Positions 16,370 to 30,337 of a stretch of DNA of 64,000 nucleotides are shown in pieces (the first letter of the stretch is position 1; every line of letters begins with the position of its first letter). This DNA comes from Citrobacter amalonaticus (GTDB taxonomy: Bacteria > Pseudomonadota > Gammaproteobacteria > Enterobacterales > Enterobacteriaceae). A model generated the notes under the pieces. That model saw nothing but the letters and a program-made list of their open reading frames with translations, did not search any database and was not told the origin of the DNA. The stretch spans positions 3,906,001 to 3,970,000 of the forward strand of contig JARDVN010000001.1 of the NCBI GenBank assembly GCA_028994555.1, in the 5' to 3' direction. The position numbers and the translations under genes are program-made.

Positions 16370-17665
16370 ATGGCTAAGTCAGCATACCCAACAGGCGTGG
16401 AGAATCATGGCGGTACGCTCCGCATATGGTTCATCTATAAAGGCAGCCGGGTGCGTGAAAGCCTCGGCGTGCCGGATACACCAAAAAACAGAAAAGTAGC
16501 TGGCGAGCTGCGAGCGTCGGTGTGCTTCGCGATAAAGACAGGCAACTTCAACTATGCCGCCCAGTTCCCTGACTCGCCGAACCTGATAAGGTTTGGGGTG
16601 GAGAGCAAGGAGATCACAGTACTCGAACTGGCGAACAAATGGCTTGAATTGAAGCGCATGGAGATCAGCACCAATGCGATGTCGCGCTATTCATCAATAG
16701 CACGCAACATGGTGCCGAGAATTGGCGGTGATAAGTTGGTATCTGCGGTGACACAGGAAGACCTGCTTTTTATCAGGAAGGAGTTGCTAACCGGTTATCA
16801 CGTATTGAAGACAGGACAGAAAACACCAGTAAAAGGCCGGTCTGTCAGAACTGTCAACAATTACATGAGAACCATGTCAGGCATGTTTAACTTCGCAGCG
16901 GACAGTGGTTATGTGAAGGCGAATCCGTTTAACGGTATTTCCATGCTTAAACGGTCACGTACTGAACCAGATCCACTCACACGAGAGGAGTTCGTCAGAC
17001 TCATTAATGCATGCACTCATCAGCAGCTTAAAAACATGTGGTCGCTGGCAGTGTACACAGGAGTGCGTCACGGCGAACTTGTGTCGCTGGCCTGGGAAGA
17101 CATTGACCTGAAAGCAGGCACGATGATCATCCGCCGGAACCATACTTTGACGAAGGAGTTCACCCTTCCGAAAACGGACGCCGGAACGGACCGCATCATC
17201 AACCTCATTCAGCCAGCGATCGACGTGCTGAAGAGGCAGGCCGAATTAACACGCCTGGGCAAGCAGTACCAGGTTGAAGTGAAACTGCGCGAGTATGGTC
17301 GTACTGATGTGCATCCATGCACGTTCGTGTTCAACCCGCAGATCGTATCGCGTAATGGCCGGGCCGGGCATCATTATGCAGTGGGGTCGATCAACCAGTC
17401 GTGGGAGGCGGCAATGCGGCGCGCCGGGATTCGCTATCGCAGAGCATACCAGTCCAGACACACGTATGCATGCTGGTCGTTGGCTGCCGGTGCCAACCCA
17501 AACTTCATCGCGAAGCAAATGGGCCATACCGACGCTCAAATGGTTTACCGGGTATATGGATCCTGGATGGCTGAAAATAACCAGGACCAGGTACTCATCC
17601 TCAACCAGAAATTGAGTGAGTTTGCCCCATCCATGCCCCACGCGATGGGATCGAATGGTTATTAA
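16370..17665 (+). CDS. Tyrosine integrase of the prophage
   Basis: Protein of 431 residues. N-terminal arm-binding part (TLRIWFIYKGSRVRESLGVP, the DUF3596 type), core-binding part about 80-190, catalytic part about 200-420. Catalytic residues are visible: Arg in YTGVRHGELVSLAWED, the HxxR box as SRHTYACW, His in MGHTD and the nucleophile Tyr in VYRVYGSW. GGAGGG lies upstream of the ATG. Its end is 26 bases from the fliE stop, so the recombination site is at or just behind the 3' end of fliE. Confidence 0.93.
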   Translation: MAKSAYPTGVENHGGTLRIWFIYKGSRVRESLGVPDTPKNRKVAGELRASVCFAIKTGNFNYAAQFPDSPNLIRFGVESKEITVLELANKWLELKRMEISTNAMSRYSSIARNMVPRIGGDKLVSAVTQEDLLFIRKELLTGYHVLKTGQKTPVKGRSVRTVNNYMRTMSGMFNFAADSGYVKANPFNGISMLKRSRTEPDPLTREEFVRLINACTHQQLKNMWSLAVYTGVRHGELVSLAWEDIDLKAGTMIIRRNHTLTKEFTLPKTDAGTDRIINLIQPAIDVLKRQAELTRLGKQYQVEVKLREYGRTDVHPCTFVFNPQIVSRNGRAGHHYAVGSINQSWEAAMRRAGIRYRRAYQSRHTYACWSLAAGANPNFIAKQMGHTDAQMVYRVYGSWMAENNQDQVLILNQKLSEFAPSMPHAMGSNGY

Positions 17666-17691
17666 TTATAATTATCATTAGGTTAGATGAC

Positions 17692-18006
17692 CTAAACCTG
17701 CATGGACATCACTTCCTGATAGGCCGACACCAGTTTGTTGCGCACCTGGATGCCCATTTGCATAGAGACTGAGGCTTTTTGCATATCGGTCATCACATCA
17801 TTAAGCGCAATTCCCGGTTCACCCAGTGTGAATTTTTCCGCCTGTACGCGGGCAGCGGTTTGCGTATCGCTGATGCGGTCCAGCGCCGCGTGCAATTGAC
17901 CGGCAAAACTCACGGTCGGTTGCGGCAGCGCCTCCTGCGCCCTGGCGCTCATCGCCGTCGCCTGGAGCTGGCTGATAACCCCTTCAATCCCCTGTATCGC
18001 TGACAT
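17692..18006 (-). CDS. fliE: Flagellar hook-basal body protein FliE
   Basis: 104 residues, the usual length. FliE links the MS ring to the rod and is exported through the flagellar gate. [20 protein letters not shown] at the start and the C-terminal [20 protein letters not shown] are strongly conserved. It is transcribed away from fliF. The prophage ends directly behind its stop; the last residues MSMQV are intact, so integration has kept the coding sequence whole or rebuilt it. Confidence 0.97.
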   Translation of the reverse strand: MSAIQGIEGVISQLQATAMSARAQEALPQPTVSFAGQLHAALDRISDTQTAARVQAEKFTLGEPGIALNDVMTDMQKASVSMQMGIQVRNKLVSAYQEVMSMQV

Positions 18007-18222
18007 GATAATCCTCTGGATGGTTTTCTACGCAGCAGAGATTACCAGTTTGTCAATAAGATAAAGGCGTTAAATAACGATAAAAAACCCCGGTTTTTAC
18101 CGCATAGAAAAAAACGAAACCGCAAATAATGAGACCGTCAATTTTTCGATTTTGCTGACCCGGGAGTGAGTCTTGTTCCACTTTGCATATAAAGCCGTCC
18201 ACGAACAGTCACGAGGTGCGAG
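18007..18222. promoter_or_regulatory. Divergent fliE/fliF control region
   Basis: 216 bases between the divergent flagellar operons. In relatives both are class II genes activated by FlhDC with sigma-70, later also by FliA. I cannot point to reliable FlhDC boxes by eye. A near-palindrome AAAAACCCCGGTTTTT lies at 18085-18100. The fliF start has GAGGTGCGAG upstream. Confidence 0.5.
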
Positions 18223-21604
<3,382 letters not shown>

Positions 21605-21605
<1 letters not shown>

Positions 21606-22975
21606 TGACCTCACGCCTGACCCGCTGGTTGACGACGCTGGATAACTTCGAAGCCAAAATGGTGCAGCTTCCTGCGGTTCGCCGCTATGGGCGACTGACC
21701 CGCGCCACCGGTCTGGTGCTGGAGGCCACGGGTCTGCAGTTGCCGCTCGGTGCCACCTGCGTGATTGAACGTCAGGAAGGTACTGAAACCCGCGAAGTGG
21801 AAAGTGAAGTCGTGGGCTTTAACGGTCAGCGTCTGTTTTTGATGCCGCTGGAAGAGGTGGAAGGCATACTGCCCGGCGCACGCGTCTACGCTAAAAATAT
21901 CGCTGGCGAAGGGCTGCAAAGCAGCAAGCAGCTACCGCTGGGTCCAGCCCTGTTAGGCCGTGTACTCGACGGCAGCGGCAAACCGCTCGACGGCCTGCCC
22001 TCCCCTGATACCACAGAAACCGGCGCGCTGATTACCCAGCCGTTTAACCCATTGCAGCGTACGCCGATTGAGCATGTGCTGGATACTGGTGTGCGCCCGA
22101 TCAACGCCCTGTTAACCGTGGGTCGCGGCCAGCGTATGGGGCTGTTCGCCGGTTCCGGCGTCGGGAAAAGCGTGCTGCTCGGCATGATGGCGCGCTATAC
22201 GCGCGCCGATGTGATCGTCGTTGGGCTGATTGGCGAACGTGGTCGCGAAGTGAAGGATTTCATCGAGAACATTCTCGGTGCCGACGGACGCGCGCGTTCG
22301 GTCGTGATCGCCGCCCCGGCGGACGTCTCGCCCTTACTGCGCATGCAGGGTGCCGCTTATGCCACCCGCATCGCCGAAGATTTCCGCGATCGCGGTCAGC
22401 ACGTGCTGCTGATCATGGATTCCCTGACCCGTTATGCGATGGCCCAGCGAGAAATCGCGCTGGCGATCGGTGAACCACCGGCCACCAAAGGCTATCCGCC
22501 GTCGGTGTTCGCCAAGCTTCCGGCGCTGGTTGAACGCGCGGGTAACGGGATCCACGGCGGCGGCTCCATCACCGCCTTTTACACGGTACTGACCGAAGGC
22601 GACGATCAGCAGGACCCGATTGCCGACTCGGCGCGAGCCATTCTCGACGGTCACATTGTACTCTCGCGACGTCTGGCGGAAGCCGGGCATTACCCTGCTA
22701 TCGACATCGAAGCGTCTATCAGTCGTGCGATGACGGCGCTGATTACGGAACAACACTACGCCAAAGTGCGTCACTTTAAGCAGTTGCTGTCGAGCTTCCA
22801 GCGCAACCGCGATCTCGTCAGCGTCGGCGCTTATGCCAAAGGCAGCGATCCGATGCTCGATAAAGCTATCGCGCTGTGGCCACAACTGGAGGCGTTTTTG
22901 CAGCAAGGTATTTTCGAACGCGCTGACTGGGAGGATTCTCTGTCAGCGCTCGATCTGATTTTCCCGACGGTGTGA
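21605..22975 (+). CDS. fliI: Flagellar export ATPase FliI
   Basis: 456 residues, same as Salmonella. F1-ATPase-like. Walker A GSGVGKSV near 182-189, Walker [11 protein letters not shown] near 264-273, plus the conserved [11 protein letters not shown]. It powers release of chaperones and unfolding of export substrates together with FliH and FliJ. Start is in TGATG overlap with fliH. Frame intact. Confidence 0.98.
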
Positions 22976-22996
22976 TGAAGCAGGAGGGTAACGGTC

Positions 22997-23440
22997 ATGG
23001 CTGAACAGGGTGCACTGGCAACACTGAAAGATCTCGCCGAAAAAGAGGTAGATGACGCTGCGCTGCTGTTAGGTGAAATGCGCCGCGGTTTTCAACAGGC
23101 CGAAGAACAACTCACAATGCTGCTCGACTACCAGAATGAATACCGCAATAACCTCAACAGCGATATGAGCGAGGGGATTGCCAGTAATCGCTGGATTAAC
23201 TACCAGCAGTTTATTCAGACCCTGGAAAAAGCGGTGGAACAGCATCGCCAGCAGTTAACGCAGTGGACGCAAAAAGTGGATGTGGCGCTGAACAGCTGGC
23301 GTGAAAAAAAACAACGGCTTCAGGCCTGGCAGACTTTACAAGACAGACAGAACGCGGCGGCCTTACTGGCTGAAAACCGCCTGGATCAGAAAAAAATGGA
23401 TGAATTTGCTCAGCGTGCAGCAATGAGGAAACCCGAATGA
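22997..23440 (+). CDS. fliJ: Flagellar export protein FliJ
   Basis: 147 residues, the usual size. A long helical hairpin (coiled coil from about 10-60 and 70-140), as the gamma-like stalk of the FliI ring. It helps export gating and chaperone cycling. AGGAGGGTAA lies before the ATG. Overlaps fliK by 4 bases. Confidence 0.97.
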   Translation: MAEQGALATLKDLAEKEVDDAALLLGEMRRGFQQAEEQLTMLLDYQNEYRNNLNSDMSEGIASNRWINYQQFIQTLEKAVEQHRQQLTQWTQKVDVALNSWREKKQRLQAWQTLQDRQNAAALLAENRLDQKKMDEFAQRAAMRKPE

Positions 23441-24637
23441 TCACCTTGCCACAACAGGTCACCACTGACATGGACCTTATCACCGGCTTGCCGTCCGGGA
23501 AATCTGCGGATTCAAGCGGCGATTTTCTCGCGCTTCTGGCTGGCGCACTGGGCGCAGGCGACGCGCCGGGCAAAGACGCCCCGCTGACCCTCGCCGATTT
23601 GCAGGCCGCCAGCAGCAAGCTGCAAAAAAGGGCTGCTGACGCAGGATGGCGAAACATCACAGGCCGTGAAGCTGGCCGACTTGCTTGCCGCCAAAGACGT
23701 GCAATCTGATGAGATGCTAAAAGGCCTGAGCGATGCGCAGACTCTGCTGTCCACGCTGACCCCTACGCAGAAGAACAGTGCGCTGGCGGCTCTGCGCCAG
23801 TCCACGCAAGCGGAGAAAGACAGCTCTGCACTCAGCGATGACGATCTCGCCAGCCTGAGCGCCCTTTTCGCGATGCTGCCGGGTCAACCGGGAATGACGA
23901 CACCGTCGGTCACCACCGGAGAAAAAGTGAGTGCGCTGAGCACCGATCCCCGTTCGCTCGCGCAGGACGCGACCCATCCTTTGACCCGTGACGAGGCGAA
24001 AAAAAGTAAAACGGACAATGCCACGCCGGTGATCGCTGCGGAAAGCGCTAAAGGTCAGCCAGTCACTACGCCTGTTGTCGCTACTGCTGCCGCCAACGCG
24101 GAAATAGACAGTACGCCTTCACCTGTGACGCCAGGCATCGCGATGACCACAACCACACATTCCGCCTCACAGCCGCTGCCCACCAGCGCCGCACCGGTTC
24201 TGAGTGCACCATTGGGTAGCCATGAGTGGCAGCAATCCCTGAGCCAGCACATCACGCTGTTTACCCGTCAGGGTCAACAGAGCGCGGAACTGCGTCTGCA
24301 TCCGGAGGATCTCGGTCAGGTGCAGATCTCGCTCAAGCTTGATGATAACCAGGCGCAACTGCAGATGGTCTCAGCCCATAGCCACGTTCGTGCGGCGCTG
24401 GAAGCCGCCTTGCCGACGCTGCGCACCCAACTGGCGGAAAGCGGCATTCAACTGGGACAAAGCAGTATCAGCAGCGAAAGTTTCGCCGGCCAGCAGCACT
24501 CCTCTTCCCAACAGCAGCAGACGGCTCGCATGCAGGGACAGGATCGGCTCATGGCCGACGATGAGAGTGAACTGGTGGTTCCCGCTTCGCTCCAGTCCGC
24601 CGCACGCGGTAACGGCGCCGTCGATATCTTCGCCTAA
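23437..24637 (+). CDS. fliK: Flagellar hook-length control protein FliK (frameshifted at A6)
   Basis: Shortening the A run at 23624-23629 by one joins the first 60 residues with the rest, about 399 residues, near the family size. FliK is the exported ruler that stops hook growth and switches substrate class. The middle is rich in T, A, P and S; the C-terminal switch domain has the conserved [21 protein letters not shown] true loss of fliK would give polyhooks, but the homopolymer position suggests a sequence error. Confidence 0.95.
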
Positions 24638-24741
24638 CGCCAGAGGTAGCACGATTATCCGCGTCTTTTCCACGCTTTGCCGTGGTCAGGACACGGGATA
24701 ATCAGCCGATAAGCTGTACCGAAACAGGAAGCCCGTATCAG

Positions 24742-25206
24742 ATGACTGATTCCGCGATAAGCAAAAAGAGCAAACGCTCAATTTGGATCCCGCTGCTGGT
24801 AATCATTACCCTTGCCGCCTGCGCAACCGCAGGCTATAGCTACTGGCGTATGCAGCAGCATCCCACTCCGGTGGCCAATGAGCCACCACCGCCGCCTGCG
24901 CCGGTGTTCTTCGCCCTGGATACGTTTACCGTCAATCTGGGCGATGCGGATCGCGTACTCTATATCGGCGTGACGCTGCGTCTGAAGGATGAAGCCACGC
25001 GCACGCGCCTGAATGAATATTTGCCAGAAGTCCGTAGCCGTCTGCTGCTGCTGTTCTCTCGTCAGGACGCCAACGCACTGTCTACCGAAGACGGTAAGCA
25101 AAAATTGATCGCGGCGATTAAAGAGACGCTTTCCCCTCCGCTCGTTGCCGGACAACCCAAGCAGGACGTGACCGACGTGCTGTATACAGCTTTCATTCTG
25201 CGGTAA
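24742..25206 (+). CDS. fliL: Flagellar basal-body protein FliL
   Basis: 154 residues. One membrane segment near 14-36 ([20 protein letters not shown]), then a proline-rich hinge ([10 protein letters not shown]) and a periplasmic domain that forms a ring around the stator and raises torque. The 104-base gap before it probably carries the fliL operon promoter; GAGGTAG after fliK is not a ribosome site for fliL. Start [10 protein letters not shown] is conserved. Confidence 0.97.
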   Translation: MTDSAISKKSKRSIWIPLLVIITLAACATAGYSYWRMQQHPTPVANEPPPPPAPVFFALDTFTVNLGDADRVLYIGVTLRLKDEATRTRLNEYLPEVRSRLLLLFSRQDANALSTEDGKQKLIAAIKETLSPPLVAGQPKQDVTDVLYTAFILR

Positions 25207-25210
25207 AGAC

Positions 25211-26215
25211 ATGGGCGACAGTATTCTCTCTCAGGCTGAAATCGATGCGCTGTTGAATGGCGACAGCGAAACGAAAGACGAGCCGACTCCGGGTATCGCG
25301 GGCGAAAGCGAAATTCGCCCGTACGACCCCAATACCCAGCGTCGCGTAGTGCGCGAGCGTCTGCAGGCGCTGGAGATTATCAACGAGCGTTTTGCCCGTC
25401 AGTTCCGGATGGGGCTGTTTAACCTGCTGCGTCGTAGTCCGGATATCACCGTAGGTGCGATCCGCATTCAGCCGTATCACGAGTTTGCCCGTAACCTGCC
25501 GGTACCGACCAACCTGAACCTGATCCACCTGAAGCCGCTACGCGGTACGGGTCTGGTAGTGTTCTCACCGAGCCTGGTGTTTATCGCCGTCGACAACCTG
25601 TTTGGCGGCGACGGGCGCTTCCCGACAAAAGTGGAAGGCCGCGAGTTTACCCACACTGAACAGCGTGTGATCAACCGCATGCTGAAACTGGCGCTGGAAG
25701 GCTATAGCGACGCGTGGAAGGCGATCAATCCGCTGGAAGTGGAGTACGTGCGCTCTGAAATGCAGGTGAAGTTTACCAATATCACCACGTCGCCGAACGA
25801 TATCGTGGTCAACACGCCTTTCCACGTCGAGATTGGCAACCTGACCGGTGAGTTCAACATCTGTTTGCCGTTCAGCATGATTGAACCGCTGCGCGAACTG
25901 CTCGTGAACCCACCGCTGGAAAACTCCCGCAATGAAGATCAGAACTGGCGCGACAATCTGGTGCGTCAGGTTCAACATTCCGAACTGGAGCTGGTGGCGA
26001 ACTTTGCCGATATTCCGCTGCGCCTTTCTCAGATATTAAAACTGCAACCCGGCGATGTGCTGCCGATAGAAAAACCAGACCGCATTATTGCTCATGTGGA
26101 CGGCGTGCCTGTACTGACCAGCCAATACGGCACGGTTAACGGCCAGTATGCGTTACGCGTGGAACATTTGATTAACCCGATTTTGAATTCGCTGAATGAG
26201 GAACAGCCCAAATGA
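25211..26215 (+). CDS. fliM: Flagellar motor switch protein FliM
   Basis: 334 residues. N-terminal CheY-P binding motif (SILSQAEIDALLNG), the CheC-like middle with GGxG (NLFGGDGRFPTKVEGREFT) and a C-terminal SpoA domain (DVLPIEKPDRIIAHVDGVPV) that binds FliN. Frame intact. It lies 4 bases after fliL and overlaps fliN by 4 bases. Confidence 0.98.
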   Translation: MGDSILSQAEIDALLNGDSETKDEPTPGIAGESEIRPYDPNTQRRVVRERLQALEIINERFARQFRMGLFNLLRRSPDITVGAIRIQPYHEFARNLPVPTNLNLIHLKPLRGTGLVVFSPSLVFIAVDNLFGGDGRFPTKVEGREFTHTEQRVINRMLKLALEGYSDAWKAINPLEVEYVRSEMQVKFTNITTSPNDIVVNTPFHVEIGNLTGEFNICLPFSMIEPLRELLVNPPLENSRNEDQNWRDNLVRQVQHSELELVANFADIPLRLSQILKLQPGDVLPIEKPDRIIAHVDGVPVLTSQYGTVNGQYALRVEHLINPILNSLNEEQPK

Positions 26216-26626
26216 GTGACATGAATAATCCGTCTGATGAGAACACTGGCGCATTGGACGATCTGTGGGCTGACGCGTTGAACGAGCAAAAAACCACGAC
26301 CAGCAAAAGTGCTGCCGATGCCGTTTTCCAGCAGCTTGGTGGTGGCGATGTCAGCGGCACGCTGCAGGATATCGACCTGATCATGGATATTCCGGTCAAG
26401 CTGACCGTTGAATTGGGCCGCACGCGGATGACCATTAAAGAGCTGTTACGTCTGACGCAGGGTTCCGTGGTAGCGCTGGACGGCCTGGCGGGGGGAACCG
26501 CTGGATATCCTGATCAACGGCTATCTGATAGCCCAGGGTGAAGTGGTGGTCGTGGCCGATAAATACGGGGTACGCATTACCGACATCATCACCCCGTCTG
26601 AGCGTATGCGTCGTCTGAGTCGTTAA
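26212..26626 (+). CDS. fliN: Flagellar motor switch protein FliN (frameshifted at G6)
   Basis: Shortening the G run at 26490-26495 by one gives 137 residues with the full SpoA domain: [20 protein letters not shown] then [20 protein letters not shown] and the end SERMRRLSR. FliN forms the lower part of the C ring and docks FliH. As written the SpoA domain would be cut in half. Overlaps fliM by 4 bases; fliO starts 2 bases after its stop. Confidence 0.95.
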
Positions 26627-26628
26627 TC

Positions 26629-27003
26629 ATGAAAACCCAGACCACCGTTCAACAGCCTTCTGCCGTTCCGGGATCGCCTCTGATGCAGGTCAGCGGCGCG
26701 CTGTTGGGGATCATTCTGTTGATTCTGGCGGCGGCCTGGATAATTAAACGTCTGGGTTTCGCGCCGAAAGGAAGTCATGCACGTGGACTGAACGTCTCTG
26801 CCAGTACCTCGCTGGGGCCGCGTGAACGCGTGGTAATTGTTGACGTTGAGGATGCGCGGCTGGTGCTTGGCGTCACCGCGTCAAACATTAATGTCCTGCA
26901 TACCCTCCCGCCCGCCTCTGTGGTGCCAGAAGATACGCCGCCTGCTCCTGCCGATTTTCAGGACATGATGAAGCGTTTGCTTAAGCGTTCCGGGAGATCC
27001 TGA
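26629..27003 (+). CDS. fliO: Flagellar export gate assembly protein FliO
   Basis: 124 residues. One membrane segment near 21-42 ([20 protein letters not shown]), then a small cytoplasmic domain ([20 protein letters not shown]). FliO protects FliP while the export gate forms. The stop overlaps the fliP start by one base (TGATG). Confidence 0.96.
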   Translation: MKTQTTVQQPSAVPGSPLMQVSGALLGIILLILAAAWIIKRLGFAPKGSHARGLNVSASTSLGPRERVVIVDVEDARLVLGVTASNINVLHTLPPASVVPEDTPPAPADFQDMMKRLLKRSGRS

Positions 27004-27741
27004 TGCGCCGTTTGTTATCCCTTACGCTGACCGGTTTATGGCTTATCAGCCCCGCCGCGCTGGCGCAACTTCCCGGCCTGGTGAGCCAACCGTTGCCCGG
27101 CGGCGGACAGAGCTGGTCGCTTCCCGTACAGACGCTGGTCTTCATCACCTCGCTGACCTTTATTCCGGCCATTTTGCTGATGATGACCAGTTTTACCCGC
27201 ATCATCATTGTCTTCGGCCTGCTGCGTAACGCGCTTGGCACGCCATCCGCGCCGCCAAACCAGGTGCTGCTGGGACTGGCGCTGTTTCTGACCTTTTTCA
27301 TTATGTCGCCGGTCATCGACAAGATTTATGCCGAGGCGTATCAGCCGTTCAGCGAAGAAAAAATCTCAATGCAGGAAGCGCTGGAAAAAGGTGCGCAACC
27401 GCTGCGTGAATTTATGTTACGCCAGACCCGCGAAGCCGATTTGGCCCTGTTCGCCCGCCTGGCAAACAGCGGCCCGCTTCAGGGGCCCGAAGCGGTGCCG
27501 ATGCGCATTCTGCTGCCCGCCTATGTCACCAGCGAGCTGAAAACCGCGTTCCAGATAGGTTTTACGATTTTCATCCCGTTCCTGATTATTGACCTGGTGA
27601 TCGCCAGCGTACTGATGGCGCTGGGGATGATGATGGTTCCCCCCGGCAACGATTGCGCTACCGTTTAAACTCATGCTGTTTGTGTTGGTTGATGGCTGGC
27701 AACTGCTGGTGGGTTCACTTGCGCAAAGTTTTTACAGTTAG
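27003..27741 (+). CDS. fliP: Flagellar export gate protein FliP (frameshifted at C6)
   Basis: Removing one C from 27639-27644 restores the end ([20 protein letters not shown] and [14 protein letters not shown]), about 245 residues. Cleavable signal peptide ([18 protein letters not shown]), then four membrane segments. FliP forms the pore of the export gate with FliQ and FliR. As written the last membrane segment would be lost. Confidence 0.95.
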
Positions 27742-27750
27742 AGGCGAGAA

Positions 27751-28020
27751 ATGACACCCGAATCGGTCATGATGATTGGCACTGAGGCCATGAAAGTTGC
27801 TCTCGCCCTTGCCGCTCCCCTGCTGCTGGTTGCGCTGGTGACGGGGCTTATCATCAGTATTTTGCAGGCCGCTACCCAGATTAACGAAATGACGCTGTCG
27901 TTTATCCCGAAAATCGTGGCGGTGTTTACGGCGATTATCGTGGCCGGGCCGTGGATGCTGAATTTGCTGCTGGATTACGTGCGCACGCTGTTTACCAATC
28001 TGCCGTATATCATCGGATAA
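27751..28020 (+). CDS. fliQ: Flagellar export gate protein FliQ
   Basis: 89 residues with two membrane segments (about 13-37 and 52-75), [20 protein letters not shown] at the start. FliQ surrounds the FliP/FliR pore. GAGGCGAGAA upstream. Intact. Confidence 0.97.
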   Translation: MTPESVMMIGTEAMKVALALAAPLLLVALVTGLIISILQAATQINEMTLSFIPKIVAVFTAIIVAGPWMLNLLLDYVRTLFTNLPYIIG

Positions 28021-28028
28021 GACGACAG

Positions 28029-28824
28029 ATGTTACAGGTCACCAGCGATCAATGGCTTCAGTGGCTGGGCCTCTATTTCTGGCCGCTGTTGCGCGTACTG
28101 GCGCTGATCTCCACCGCCCCAATACTCAGTGAACGCACGGTTCCGAAACGGGTAAAACTGGGGCTGGGGGGTTATGATCACTTTTGTCATCGCCCCTTCT
28201 CTGCCGCCTGCTGATGTGCCGATATTTTCGTTTAACGCGTTATGGCTGGCGATGCAGCAAATCCTGATCGGCATCGCGCTGGGCTTTACCATGCAGTTTG
28301 CTTTTGCGGCAGTGCGTACGGCGGGTGAGATTATCGGTCTGCAGATGGGCCTCTCCTTCGCCACATTTGTCGATCCGGCCAGCCACCTGAATATGCCGGT
28401 GCTCGCCCGAATTATTGATATGCTGGCGATGCTGCTGTTCCTGACCTTTGACGGCCATTTGTGGTTGATTTCGCTGCTGGTCGACACCTTCCACACCCTG
28501 CCTGTTGGCGGCAATCCAGTGAATAGCAATGCGTTCCTGGCGTTAGCCAGAGCGGGAAGTCTTATCTTTCTCAATGGACTGATGCTGGCGCTGCCGGTTA
28601 TCACAATGCTGTTGACGCTCAATCTGGCACTAGGATTATTGAATCGTATGGCTCCCCAGCTATCGGTATTTGTTATTGGTTTCCCGTTAACGTTGACCGT
28701 CGGCATATCGTTAATTGCGGCATTAATGCCGTTAATTGCTCCTTTCTGCGAACATTTATTTAGCGAAATTTTCAATTTATTAGCTGATATTGTTAGTGAA
28801 TTACCCGTTAATAATAATCCATAA
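28029..28824 (+). CDS. fliR: Flagellar export gate protein FliR (frameshifted at G6)
   Basis: Removing one G from 28166-28171 joins the N-terminal 46 residues with the rest ([20 protein letters not shown]), giving 264 residues, the Salmonella size. Six membrane segments; one FliR closes the FliP5 ring. Last gene of the operon; the 3' part becomes AT-rich. No clear terminator follows before the RcsAB box. Confidence 0.95.
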
Positions 28825-28841
28825 TATTTATCCAGTCTTTC

Positions 28842-28856
28842 TAAGGATTATCCTAA
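28842..28856. promoter_or_regulatory. RcsAB box upstream of rcsA
   Basis: TAAGGATTATCCTAA is a perfect RcsAB box (consensus TAAGAATATTCCTA-like) 250 bases before the rcsA start. RcsA with RcsB binds this site to activate rcsA in related bacteria. It lies only 18 bases after the fliR stop. Confidence 0.85.
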
Positions 28857-29105
28857 ATTCAAACATGGCGAACATCTACCAGGATAACGCTCACCTGCTT
28901 TATATGTTTTTATCTCACTCACATAACGCAACATTTACTTTACTTTAAGACAAATCCAGGCAAATTATACGTAACTTTACGGGATAGTTAGTCCGCCTGA
29001 AAAACCGCAAACGCGTCTCATTAGGTGAAGCATTCGGTTCCGTTTAGTTGTGATGAGATATTCAGGTAAGGGGAATTATCGTTACGCATTGAGTGAGGGT
29101 AAGCC

Positions 29106-29728
29106 ATGTCAACGATTATTATGGATTTATGCAGTTACACTCGGCTAGGTTTAACCGGGTATCTGGTAAGCAGAGGGGTGAAAAAAGGGAAATCAACGAC
29201 ATCGAAACCGTTGACGAACTCGACATCGCTTGTGACACACACCAACCTTCTGTGGTGTTTATTAATGAAGACTGTTTTATCCATGATCCAGCCAACAGTC
29301 AGCATATAAAGCACATCATTAATCAGCATCCCAATACGTTATTTATTGTTTTTATGGCTATTGCCAATGTTCATTTTGATGAATATCTGTTAGTCAGAAA
29401 AAACTTATTGATCAGTTCAAAATCAATAAAGCCAGAATCACTGGACGATCTCCTTGGCGATATTCTGAAAAAAGAAACGGACACCGCCGGGGTAATAAAT
29501 TTACCGACGTTATCATTAAGTCGTACTGAGTCCAGCATGCTACGCATGTGGATGGAAGGTCAGGGGACAATTCAGATTTCAGATCAAATGAATATCAAGG
29601 CAAAAACGGTCTCGTCCCATAAGGGGAATATAAAACGAAAGATAAAGACGCATAACAAACAGGTTATCTATCATGTCGTCAGACTGACCGATAACGTGAC
29701 CAACGGCATCTTTGTGAATATGCGATGA
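29106..29728 (+). CDS. rcsA: Capsule/colanic acid co-activator RcsA (frameshifted at A6)
   Basis: LuxR-type co-regulator of about 207 residues. [20 protein letters not shown] at the start and the C-terminal HTH ([40 protein letters not shown]) are nearly those of E. coli. The A run at 29181-29186 is one base too short here; adding one A restores VKKREIND. It pairs with RcsB to turn on capsule genes and repress flagella (flhDC). Lon removes it in the cell. This is the only case where a run appears shortened. Confidence 0.95.
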
Positions 29729-29733
29729 GACGT

Positions 29734-29766
29734 CCCGACTGGTGGATGTCCCACCAGCCGGGTTTA
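29734..29766. terminator. Shared terminator of rcsA and dsrB
   Basis: Stem of CCCG-CTGGTGG and CCACCAG-CGGG with one mismatch and a short loop, followed by TTT. It lies between convergent rcsA and dsrB and could stop both. Confidence 0.65.
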
Positions 29767-29782
29767 CATCGGCCATCGCACC

Positions 29783-29971
29783 CTATTCTGCCTTCTCCAC
29801 AAAGATACCATCCTGATGCCCTGACTCGTTAAAGAACCAGATGCCGAGCGGGTAGTCTTCCAGCGAAACCAGGTACATTGTGCCTTCACTAAACTCTTCC
29901 ACTGCCAGTACCACGCCAGGGCGACGAGAACCGCCGTCCGTTTTGACTGTAACCCGATCATTCACCTTCAT
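29783..29971 (-). CDS. dsrB: DsrB, small protein
   Basis: 62 residues, nearly identical to E. coli DsrB ([20 protein letters not shown], then [20 protein letters not shown]). Function unknown; in E. coli it is controlled by sigma S and lies near DsrA RNA. Two ATG codons are adjacent; the one at 29971 has the better distance (6 bases) to AGGAGG and gives the known length. Confidence 0.95.
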   Translation of the reverse strand: MKVNDRVTVKTDGGSRRPGVVLAVEEFSEGTMYLVSLEDYPLGIWFFNESGHQDGIFVEKAE

Positions 29972-30100
29972 CATTATCCTCCTGTGGCTTTGTGCCAGTG
30001 TAGAACAAAATCCTCTGCCTGGCAGCGTCTGACCTGCTTGATTGCGGGTTTTCTCAACGGTCTATACTTAGTCTGTGGCACGGTTAATGACGAGGTTGAA

Positions 30101-30328
30101 ATGAAGACCGCGAAAGAGTACAGCGATACCGCTAAACGTGAAGTCAGCGTCGACGTTGACGCGTTGCTGGCGGCGATTAATGAAATCAGCGAAAGCGAGA
30201 TCCATCGCAGCGGAAACGACCCTGACAAAGTCAGCGTGGATGGTCGTGAGTACCATACATGGCATGAATTGGCTGAGGCGTTTGAGCTGGACATCCATGA
30301 TTTTAGTGTGACGGAGATTAATCGCTGA
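30101..30328 (+). CDS. yodD: YodD, stress-induced small protein
   Basis: 75 residues, acidic, start MKTAKEYSDTAKREVSVDVD and VSVDGREYHTWHELAEAFEL in the middle. Known in E. coli as a gene induced by peroxide, cadmium and acid, with no defined function. It faces DsrA: its stop is 9 bases from the DsrA 3' end. Confidence 0.93.
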   Translation: MKTAKEYSDTAKREVSVDVDALLAAINEISESEIHRSGNDPDKVSVDGREYHTWHELAEAFELDIHDFSVTEINR

Positions 30329-30337
30329 CGGCAGCGA

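Larger units (their letters stand above)
1..17691. mobile_element. Lambdoid prophage, right part, ending at fliE
   Basis: A divergent early region (Cro/YdaS-like, YdaT-like, O and DnaC leftward; CI-like repressor, ERF and integrase rightward) identifies a lambdoid prophage. Only part is present: no terminase, head, tail or lysis genes are seen, so these must lie beyond the left edge. The right end is placed at the integrase stop and the fliE stop, which are only 26 bases apart. The left attachment repeat is not in the window, so the exact core cannot be given. Several genes carry homopolymer frameshifts that look like sequence errors, so activity of the prophage cannot be judged. Confidence 0.9.
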
